NCBI GenBank assembly: GCA_026724425.1
Contig: JAIUCV010000394.1
Location: forward strand, 719,363 to 783,362
DNA: 64,000 nt
Source: Erythrophleum ivorense
Taxonomy: Eukaryota; Streptophyta; Magnoliopsida; Fabales; Fabaceae
Direction of reading: 5' to 3'
This document shows positions 55,739-64,000 of the stretch, piece by piece. The translations under genes were made by a program, and so were the position numbers. The notes beneath the pieces were generated by a model. The model saw only the letters and a program-made list of their open reading frames with translations. It ran no database searches and had not been told where the DNA came from. Each line of letters starts with the position of its first letter. The first letter of the stretch is position 1.

Positions 55739-56301
55739 ATCTTTGTGGTTCTAGTCTTGTTTTGGTTTTGTTGTTGTTGGTTTTGGACTTATGTATTTTC
55801 GTTTTGTTGTACGATATACATTTTTGGAGTTATATGAGATGGAGTTTTGCCTCATATTTTTGGTTATGGTTTGGATGTTACAAGTTTCTTTGGCCGGTGG
55901 GGTCATTGAGAGTTTTTAGTCACATGTTGGTACGCGTTTCAGATTTTATTACTCGTTTTGTCTAGAGGCGGTGGGCCTTGTAGACGGTGGTTCTATTTTG
56001 TGTTGGGACGTTAGGTGCCCAACGGACTTATATTGGGGGTCGCTACCTCGATATGGGTTGTTTTGGTGACAGGGATCACATTTTGGTTGTGACTTCGGGT
56101 CACGTTTGGTTTGTGACATTGGTCACATTTTGGTACTGGACCGCGGGTCGCAGTACGGATGTCATGACTGCGGTTATGGCATTGAGAGTAATGATATCTT
56201 GGAAACATGCGTATAACATAGGACTAAAATTTGAGTTTTGAGGTCTTGGAGAGACGTTTGTGTTGGGATTCGAGGACGAATCCATTTTAGTGGGGGAGAA
56301 T
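55739..56301 (+). other. Young Tekay 3' untranslated region and PPT
   Basis: Non-coding. Related to 27120-27655 including GGCGGTGGGCC-type pieces. The polypurine tract TAGTGGGGGAGAAT adjoins the 3' LTR. Confidence 0.8.
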
Positions 56302-57678
56302 TGTAACATCCGTGAACCAGAAAGTTGTTTTGAAAGTGGTGTTGGACGATGCTAGGGGTTCGGGAGTAGTTGGCACATGCTCTTAGAGGTGTGAATTGAG
56401 GGTTGACTGTACATGTTCTTGTTTGATTGTTGTGCAGTCGGTCTAAGGTTCAAGCATTGCGAAGAAAGTGTGTTAAATGCTTCTGAACGACTAGTATCGA
56501 TCGACACCCGAAGGGTGTCGATCGACACCGGTTATCGGGTTTGATTTCCGGTTTAAGTCGATCGATTTGCAATTGGGTTGGTTTTGGGTCGATGGGTGTC
56601 GACCGACACCAAGGAAGGGTGTCGATCGACACCGGTTATCTGGAAATCGACCGGTTTGATTTAAGTCGGCTGGTTTTGTTCGGTTTTGGGCTAGGAAAGC
56701 CCTAGGTCGCGATTAAAAAGTCTCCAGCCGCGTGAGAAGCTCAGTTTTCGAGAAAGAAAGGTTCCAGAGAGGCTGAGGTGATTTCCAGAGAGTTTTTGGA
56801 GTTTGGAGACTCGTTTTGTTGCTGTTCTTCGTTGTTCTATCTCTTCTCCATCTTTCCAATCCTTGTCAAGGTGAGTGCGTGACTGTAGGTCCGTTAGCAT
56901 TGGAGATTGTGTGATTTCGAGATTGTTAATGAGTTTTTCGAGTTGTTCTTGTGTAGGATCGAGTTATTTTGTTGTTTGATCGATGTGGGGGTTGAATCCC
57001 ACGAAATTGTGTGTTTTATGCGATTTTCGTAGCTTCTGGTTTCTGGGCGTCGAGCCGGTGTCGAGCGACACTCGATGAGTGTCGATCGACACTCGGGAGG
57101 CTGGCGTCGATCGACACCATAGAGGTGTCGGTCGACACCAACCTGGGTGTCAGGAAACGTGGGTGTTTCCTGACAGGGATGGTTTTTACTTGTGATTATT
57201 GTTGAGCATTGTTATTGTTGTTGATTATTGTGATGTTTTGTCTAGTGTTTGACGTAATTGGCCTGTAGGCAGGATGATCCACTCACTAAGTATTTATGAT
57301 AATACTTACGCATCTCTTTCGTAATGTGATGCAGGTAACAGCAATGTTCTTCCGCGGAAAGAGACCGAGAGAAGAGGATGATGAGATTAGGAATTTGATT
57401 CTGGCTTTGTTGTTATGGTTGACTAGAAATTCGTGAGTTAGGGTGTTAGACTTTATTTTAATAATGTAGCAAACCGGCTTAGGTTGCTTATTGCTTATTG
57501 GTTATTGGTTTTATTGGTTTATTTCTTTATTGGTTATTGTTGAACGGTTATTTATGATTTAATAATATTATTGTTTTCTTCCGCTTTGTGTTGTTAAATT
57601 AGCTGTTGAGGATTAATATTTATGGGAATATTAATCTGGGCTAATTATTTAAAAAAAAAAAAAAATTTGGTTGTTTCA
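56302..57678 (+). repeat. 3' LTR of young Tekay
   Basis: 1377 bp, direct repeat of 48940-50316 with one difference noticed. Confidence 0.95.
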
Positions 57679-57811
57679 GTTGTTTCTGCAAATGTGAACC
57701 AAGTATGTATCAAACAAGGTTTGTATAAATGGCACAAATATTCTCAGGTTTTACACGAACCAAACAAGGTTCAGGCATATAAAACAACAATATCAGCAAA
57801 ACCAAAATAAA

Positions 57812-58543
57812 CTACAAGTACTTCTTAGGCTTACGCCTGACTCGAAGGACTCTATCAGGTACAGGATCAGCACTAACCCGATCTTTTTTCTTCGTAGGAG
57901 TGGTATCTGTCTCGGTAACCTTCTTCACAGAAGTGGCAGTGTTATCGCCAACTTTCTCCTCTGCATCATTCTCCTCTTCACCGGAAGGCTCGTCATCCTT
58001 CACAGACTTCTCAGGCTCCTTAGGTGTAGGCTCCTTAGGCTTCTCAGGCTCCTTAGGCTTAGGCTCCTTAGACTCTTCGGGCTCCGCATGCCTTGATGCA
58101 TCTTTCATAACCCGGATGGTTTCTTCTATGCTGACCACCTTCTCAGTTAGGGTCCACAACCTGGCATCAGTCTGTTCGAAGCCCAACTTCATCTCCGCAG
58201 TCAACTTCTCGCTGCACTCTTCAAACAGCTTCTTAATCTTCTCCTCAAAGCGACTGAAGCCTTCGTCAGCAACGGAAACGGTCTCCGGACACTGCCTCTT
58301 CTGCATCTCCTCTCCATGTTCTGCTAATCTTTTCCTCTTCGCAGACTCCCCGGATTTAGATTTAGCATTCTTGGCCACCATTACACCATGAGGATTCCAG
58401 TCGTCCGACTTCCACTTCCATCTACCACCTAGTTCACCGTACAGTGCCTTGATAATATTCTCAACCTTCGGGTCATCTTCATCATCATCCCACTTTGGGT
58501 AAACAAGATATCTCTCCACCAATACGCAGTGCTCAAAGTTCAC
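57812..58543 (-). CDS. DUF1985-gene downstream exon
   Basis: Starts after TTTGTAG (58544-58550) as VNFEHCVLVERYLVYPKW, joining ILKQ of the preceding exon in frame. 243 codons: an acidic patch, a basic KSKSGESAKRKR patch, a helical segment (about 85-150), then Lys/Pro/Glu repeats (KEPEKPKEPTPKEPEK) and a basic end (RVLRVRRKPKKYL). It ends at a stop at 57812. It could be the end of a separate protein; alternatively a GTACCT donor near 57860 would splice in phase into the ULP1 exon. Confidence 0.65.
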   Translation of the reverse strand: MNFEHCVLVERYLVYPKWDDDEDDPKVENIIKALYGELGGRWKWKSDDWNPHGVMVAKNAKSKSGESAKRKRLAEHGEEMQKRQCPETVSVADEGFSRFEEKIKKLFEECSEKLTAEMKLGFEQTDARLWTLTEKVVSIEETIRVMKDASRHAEPEESKEPKPKEPEKPKEPTPKEPEKSVKDDEPSGEEENDAEEKVGDNTATSVKKVTETDTTPTKKKDRVSADPVPDRVLRVRRKPKKYL

Positions 58544-59010
58544 CTACAAACATAAGGTAAAGTTATTAAAGAGGTCTACTATAGAGGTCTACTATAGAGG
58601 TCTACGTAAAAGGTCTACGTAAAAGGTCTACGTAAAAGGTCTACGTAAGAGTTCATGCTAAGAGGTCTACATTAATCGGTCTACGTAAAAGGTCTACGTA
58701 AAAGGTCTACGTAAAAGGTCTACGTAAAAGGTCTACGTAAAAGATCTACGTAAGAGTTCATGCTAAGAGGTCTACATTAATCGGTCTACGTAAAAGGTCT
58801 ACGTAAAAGGTCTACGTAAAAGGTCTACGTAAAAGGTCTACGTAAAAGGTCTACGTAAAAGGTCTACGTAAAAGTTCTACGTAAAAGGTCTACGTAAGAG
58901 TTCATGCTAAGAGGTCTACATTAATCGGTCTACGTAAAAGGTCTACGTAAAAGGTCTACGTAAAAGTTCATGCTAAGAGGTCTACATTAGTCTGAAAACA
59001 AAGTATGTAC
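58544..59010 (-). repeat. Intron filled with GGTCTACGTAAAA units
   Basis: Donor CAG|GTACAT at 59010, acceptor TTTGTAG|GTGAAC at 58544. Between them are about 25 copies of GGTCTACGTAAAA (13 bp), broken by GAGTTCATGCTAAGAGG pieces at regular intervals. Confidence 0.75.
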
Positions 59011-59861
59011 CTGCTTCAGTATGGTTTGTCCAACGTTTCTTAAGCCCCATATACCTCTGTAGGCCAGGAGCGGCACCTCTGGAGCGTTTGGTATGGGTGC
59101 ACCAAAATTGGCTCCGAATTCAGGCATGAAACGATAAGCCCATACTTGTAGCACCTCAACAAACCCATCCATCACATATCCAGACTTCCATAGCTCTGCT
59201 CCTTTGATGGCTTGAATCAGGTTCTTGAAAGCTACACGCCCCCACGGATAACTCTCAACCTTCTCTTCATCCATCACTAATCTGGCCAGGTTCACCGGAG
59301 TTTGGGAAGTGGTTCTCCGAGCCACAATAAAGCCTGCGTAGATGGAAAGTAACCCAGCCTAAGTTTGTCCTCACTCGGCCAGTGTGTTGCCCATTGGCAT
59401 GCTTGTGTGAGCTGATGTTGACTCGGACCAGCCTCAACGTCTACTCCGAGCCTCTCCCAGAATGCTCTCATCTGTTGAGTAACCTCACACTTGGGGTCAT
59501 CAAGATCCTCATCCTCTACATAGTCGCAGTTGAGGCCGGTGAGATATTCAAATTCATGCAGGGAAAATCTAAGTGGGTTTGCACCAACCGCACTCCAGAT
59601 CTCATACTTCCTCTTGCACTCTAACTTGAATGAGAGCATAGTGTGGACCACTTTCGAAGACCACTCGAATTTAAGGTCATGAAACCTGCAGAAGACACCA
59701 ACTCGCGAGTCGCAGAGCGTTTCCCACTCGGCATCACTCAAGAGTCCCTTCACGGCAGTGAACAGCTTTCTGTCGTTGCTGTAGTAGGCAATGCTTTTTT
59801 GGGGTTCGGGTTCATCTCCTCTTGTGTAAAACCTTCTTGGAAAGGTTGGGTTCTTCATTCT
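59011..59861 (-). pseudogene. DUF1985-domain exon with frameshift
   Basis: Exon start after CTTGCAG at 59862, beginning MKNPTFPRRFYTRGDEPEPQ. The DUF1985 pattern is clear (VVHTMLSFKLECKRKYEIW, FSLHEFEYLTGLNCDY, then MDEEKVESYPWGRVAFKNLI). The first frame runs to 59292 and the second starts by 59325. The domain crosses frames near 59335-59350, so an indel has broken the protein unless a small intron lies there. This domain is typical of plant MULE-encoded ULP1-type proteins. Confidence 0.7.
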
Positions 59862-60290
59862 GCAAGACATATCACAGTAGTCAGAGAAAGACCAACTCAG
59901 TATACGTAAAAGGTCTACGTAAAAGGTCTACTGCAAAGGTCTACAGGAAAGGTCTACGTAAAAGGTCTACGTAAAAGGTCTACGTAAAAGGTCTACGTAA
60001 AAGGTCTACGTAAAAGGTCTACGTAAAAGGTCTACTGCAAAGGTCTACGTAAAAGGTCTACTGCAAAGGTCTACAGGAAAGTCTACGTAAAAGGTCTACG
60101 TAAAAGGTCTACGTAAAAGGTCTACGTAAAAGGTCTACTGCAAAGGTCTACAGGAAAGGTCTACTGCAAAGGTCTACAGGAAAGGTCTACTGCAAAGGTC
60201 TACTGCAAAGGTCTACAGGAAAGATCTACAGGAAAGGTCTACTGCAAAGGTCTACTGCATGTCTACGTATCAGTTCTATGGTTTGCTAAA
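59862..60290. repeat. GGTCTAC 13-mer array upstream of DUF1985 exon
   Basis: 59905-60265 alternates GGTCTACGTAAAA, GGTCTACTGCAAA and GGTCTACAGGAAA units, all 13 bp long. It lies in a probable 5' intron or promoter of the minus-strand gene. Confidence 0.85.
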
Positions 60291-60639
60291 CCCTAAACGA
60301 CACTGGCCTATGTTTCAGCCGAAATGTCGAAGAATAAACGACATGAATGAGTTATAGATTATACCTGTATATCAGCGGGAAACTATGTCTGAAACGAGAT
60401 CTAAAAACAAAATGACACATGAGTTCGGTGAGATTATATGTGGTTATACAAAGTGGAAATGGTAAGAAGAGTGAGTGACTGAGTTATTACCAGGAAAGGG
60501 AATCGACAGGAGCGCTCCGACTCTACCAATGTCGACGGACCGAAGACGGCACCAATTTGTACATATTGCGAACAATAAAACGTTAGCCCCGACAGAAATG
60601 ATATATGTTAACGATACTAGATAGAGGGCGGCGATATTA

Positions 60640-60797
60640 CCGGCGTGAAAAAACGGAGGCGGAGCAAACAGAGGCGGAGCAAACGGAGGCGGAGCAAACG
60701 GCGGCGGAACAAACGGCGTCGAAGCAAACGGCGTCGAAGCAAATGGCGTCGGACACGGAAATCGAAGAAAATCACCTCTCGAGAGCGCCGAATTCAA
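60640..60797 (-). CDS. Possible Pro-rich first exon
   Basis: A minus-strand ATG at 60797 opens MNSALSRGDFLRFPCPTPFA and then five-residue repeats (FAPPP/FASTP, 15-bp DNA units at 60655-60750), followed by a donor-like GCCG|GTAATA near 60640. Simple joining to the DUF1985 exon is out of phase, so the link is uncertain. Confidence 0.25.
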
Positions 60798-60939
60798 CTT
60801 CTAACAAACCCTAAAATTTACAGTTCAAGGTAAAAATCGAATTATATACAACGGTTCAGATGTACGGTTGGTTATTACAATTAATCTCGGTTCAGGTGTT
60901 CAATTTACGGTTCATTACAACAAATTCAGCCGGTTATTT

Positions 60940-63420
60940 TATAACTGAGGTCTACCGCTACGGTCTACCACGAAATTACCGAAACGTTTCAAATCCCCCC
61001 CCAAATCCACCGTCTATTTGAAATTTTGGGATTCCCGCTAGGTTAATTATGTGGTAGATCTACCTGGTAGATCTACCTGGTAGATCTACATGGTAGACCT
61101 CACACATTTATGTTTTAACCTAAATGTCTTTGTTTATCTATAAATGATTCATTTGTATTCAATCATATTTTTTGTAGATGATAATGTCTATATTTTAATT
61201 ATTCATACAAGTGTTTTTGTCAAATTATTTTTTCTTTAATTTTTAATTTAAATTTAAGATTTAATTATTTGGTAGATCTACCTGGTAGATCTACATGGTA
61301 GACCTCACACATTTATATGTTTTAACCTAAATGTCTTTGCTTATCTATAAATGATTCATTTGTATTCAATTATATTTTTTGTAGATGATAATGTCTATCT
61401 TTTAATTATTCATACAGGTTTTGTTGTCAAATTATTTTTTATTTAATTTGTAATTTAAATTTAAAGTTTAATTATTTGGTAGATCTACATGGTAGATCTA
61501 CTTTACCCTAAACACTAAATCGAATAATTTAGAAAACATTTTGTAACAATGTGCTTGCCCTATTGTCATTTTACAGTTTGGATAACAAATAAACGAACAT
61601 TGAATCGCATAACAAACCAAAAACAACAATTGGTCTAGAAATTTTCAAAACCCTACAACTTACACCATTCAACCCTAAACAATCTACTCAAACTCTTATC
61701 CTTATGAACTATATATTCATGATATTTATAGATTCATGCATTTTTCTGAGATCATATTTTTAGTAGACGTTAAATGTCTATTATTTCATAATTTGTGAAA
61801 AAAATATTTCAAAGTATTTTTGTTTTAATTTTTAATTTAAATTTAAGATTTAATTATGTGGTAGATCTACATGGTAGATCTACCTGGTAGATCTACATGG
61901 TAGACCTCACACATTTATATGTTTTAACCTAAATGTCTTTGCTTATCTATAAATGATTCATTTGTATTCAATCATATTTTTTGTAGATGATAATGTCTAT
62001 ATTTTAATTATTCATACAAGTGTTTTTGTCAAATTATTTTTTTTTTTAATTTTTAATTTAAATTTAATGTTTAATTATTTGGTAGATCTACCTGGTAGAT
62101 CTACCAGGTAGATCTACATGGTAGACCTCACACATTTATATGTTTTAACCTAAATGTCTTTGCTTATCTATAAATGATTCATTTGTATTCAATTATATTT
62201 TTTGTAGATGATAATTTCTATATTTTAATTATTCATACAAGTTTTTTTGTCAAATTATTATTTTTTTAATTTTTAATTTAAATTTAAGGTTTAATTATTT
62301 GGTAGATCTACCTGGTAGATCTACATGGTAGACCTCACACATTTATATGTTTTAACCTAAATGTCTTTGCTTATCTATAAATGATTCATTTGTATTCAAT
62401 TATATTTTTTGTAGATGATAATGTCTATCTTTTAATTATTCATACAGGTTTTGTTGTCAAATTATTTTTTATTTAATTTGTAATTTAAATTTAAAGTTTA
62501 ATTATTTGGTAGATCTACATGGTAGATCTACTTTACCCTAAACACTAAATCGAATAATTTAGAAAACATTTTGTAACAATGTGCTTGCCCTATTGTCATT
62601 TTACAGTTTGGATAACAAATAAACGAACATTGAATCGCATAACAAACCAAAAACAACAATTGGTCTAGAAATTTTCAAAACCCTACAACTTACACCATTC
62701 AACCCTAAACAATCTACTCAAACTCTTATCCTTATGAACTATATATTCATGATATTTATAGATTCATGCATTTTTCTGAGATCATATTTTTAGTAGACGT
62801 TAAATGTCTATTATTTCGTTATTTGTGAAAAAAATATTTCAAAGTATTTTTGTTTTAATTTTTAATTTAAATTTAAGATTTAATTATGTGGTAGATCTAC
62901 ATGGTAGATCTACTTGGTAGATCTACATGGTAGACCTCACACATTTATATGGTTTAACCTAAATGTCTTTGCTTATCTATAAATGATTCATTTGTATTCA
63001 ATCATATTTTTTGTAAATGATAATGTCTATATTTTAACTATTCATACAAGTGTTTTTGTCAAATTATTTTTTTTTTTAATTTTTAATTTAAATTTAATGT
63101 TTAATTATTTGGTAGATCTACCTGGTAGATCTACCTGGTAGATCTACCAGGTAGATCTACATGGTAGACCTCACACATTTATATGTTTTAACCTAAATGT
63201 CTTTGCTTATCTATAAATGATTCATTTGTATTCAATTATATTTTTTGTAGATGATAATTTCTATATTTTAATTATTCATACAAGTTTTTTTGTCAAATTA
63301 TTTTTTTTTTAATTTTTAATTTAAATTTAAGGTTTAATTATTTGGTAGATCTACCTGGTAGATCTACATGGTAGATCTCCATGTTTGTCTACCACAGCGT
63401 CTGGAGGTTAAAATCGTAAT
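60940..63420. repeat. Right subterminal GTAGATCTAC arrays and 1030-bp higher-order repeat
   Basis: Blocks of 13-bp GGTAGATCTACCT/GGTAGATCTACAT units alternate with a 190-bp AT-rich spacer (TTTTAACCTAAATGTCTTTG...). About seven such blocks lie between 61050 and 63400. A larger unit repeats with a 1030-bp offset (CTTTACCCTAAACACT at 61501 and 62531). No coding sequence. Confidence 0.88.
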
Positions 63421-63561
63421 CGTGGCATGCGTTTTTTTGTTTGTTCATAACAGAGTGTGAGGTACTGTTACTGTAGAAAAGGTTAGTTTTGCAATTGTTT
63501 CAAATTGTGGTTTAGTTGAATAGAAAAAATCAATTTGTGGTCTATTTTTGGCAATTTCCCC

Positions 63562-63570
63562 TTTATTATG
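63562..63570. repeat. MULE target-site duplication, right
   Basis: TTTATTATG, perfect match to 42979-42987. Confidence 0.93.
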
Positions 63571-64000
63571 CTAAATGAAAAGTTTGTAAAAAACGCGTAT
63601 CTTCGTCATGCGCTATGAGATTATGAAACTATCCTCACCAGGATACCGTTTTTTGTTGCATTTTGGTAAAGATTGCTTAGCATGTAAGTGTTATATTTAG
63701 TTTTTAGCTTCCTTAACTAACGTGCCTGATTTGGAATATTGTTTGTTGATTGCTTGAATTTTGTCTCTTGAATATTAGCAAAAATTTGAAACAATTAGCA
63801 AAAAAAAAAATTAATCAGTCGTCTACCACGGAAAAACCACTTTAAATGTTATTTTCTCTTAGATTGAGCCAATTAATTAAATTTTTATTAAACTAAACAC
63901 AAACACAAATTCTAGAGAAGTACTCGCATATAACACCCGCAAAAACTCGGGTAAACAAGGCAAGAGCATAATGATGATATTCAAAGATTTGTGAAAGAAT
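63571..64000. repeat. Host repeat resumes after MULE
   Basis: Continues the sequence that 2596-3030 has without interruption, with only scattered differences. No gene. Confidence 0.85.

Larger units (their letters stand above)
48940..57678 (+). mobile_element. Young Tekay chromovirus inserted in the ULP1 gene
   Basis: 8739 bp. Perfect TSD GTTGT (48935-48939 and 57679-57683). The LTRs are both 1377 bp, and I saw one difference (TTT versus TTA context near 49351/56711), which points to a very recent insertion. It has PBS, PPT, a gag interrupted by foreign LTR sequence and a fully open pol with chromodomain-like end. The motif order PR-RT-RH-IN-chromo and the LTR start TGTAACATCC identify the Tekay/Del lineage. 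Confidence 0.95.
42988..63561 (+). mobile_element. Mutator-like element with ULP1/DUF1985 genes (KAONASHI-type)
   Basis: 20,574 bp, or about 11.8 kb without the nested Tekay. Bounded by a perfect 9-bp TSD, and the flanking host sequence is contiguous in the copy at 1725-3030. The ends are degenerate: GGG starts, then ACCACAAATTGA 19 bp inside the left end and its complement 20 bp inside the right end, and GCAAAACTAACC further in. That fits non-TIR or weak-TIR MULEs. It encodes a MURA transposase (plus) and DUF1985 and ULP1 protease parts (minus). All large non-coding parts carry GGTCTAC-type arrays. Confidence 0.92.

Noticed and set aside
60605..60833. Plus-strand ORFs with EAEQT or KRRRSKRR repeats
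   Set aside because: Other-frame readings of the 15-bp repeat also read as Pro-rich on the minus strand; no independent support.

Overview
The window is plant nuclear heterochromatin: no host gene, tRNA, rRNA or CRISPR array was recognised. It is a stack of transposable elements nested in a repeated, rearranged host unit. An Athila-type env-like ORF, a KAONASHI-type (ULP1/DUF1985) Mutator-like element and chromoviral Tekay elements suggest a Brassicaceae pericentromeric region. The family assignment is inference; the element types are read from protein motifs, and most insertions are proven by target-site duplications (TSDs).

Layout. (1) 1-3448: host repeat copies interrupted by a rearranged, reversed Tekay LTR fragment (458-1724). 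(2) 3449-12213, minus strand: an 8.8-kb non-autonomous gag-protease LTR element, TSD AATAT, LTRs about 1% diverged, tRNA-Asp-like PBS, no reverse transcriptase or integrase. (3) 12219-17658: host mosaic with gene-like exon pieces, a promoter-like module, a GA microsatellite and a 442-bp TRIM (15142-15583, TSD ATCGC). (4) 17664-35701: a decayed Athila element (TSD GGTAT) with a truncated 5' LTR, broken gag-pol, an intact 515-codon ATHILA ORF-1 and a full 3' LTR. A defective Tekay element (21642-28969) sits inside its RNase H/integrase junction. (5) 35707-42978: host mosaic, largely an inverted copy of 12.8-17.3 kb. (6) 42988-63561: a 20.6-kb MULE with a perfect 9-bp TSD (TTTATTATG) and two empty paralogous sites in the same window. 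It has a plus-strand MURA transposase and minus-strand DUF1985 and ULP1 (C48 peptidase) exons, and its non-coding space and introns are filled with 13-bp-period GGTCTAC/GTAGATCTAC arrays. A very young Tekay element (48940-57678, TSD GTTGT, LTRs with one difference seen) has split its ULP1 gene. (7) 63562-64000: host repeat resumes.

Of most interest are the GGTCTAC array system of the MULE, one array of which supplies the 5' splice site of the ULP1 intron; the different palindromic motif family carried by each of three element types; a young Tekay element whose gag holds a foreign LTR-PBS piece; and a 114-nt intron-like segment between gag and protease in both Tekay copies. Order of events by nesting: host duplications, then Athila, gag-pro element, MULE and TRIM, then the older Tekay in Athila and the youngest Tekay in the MULE.
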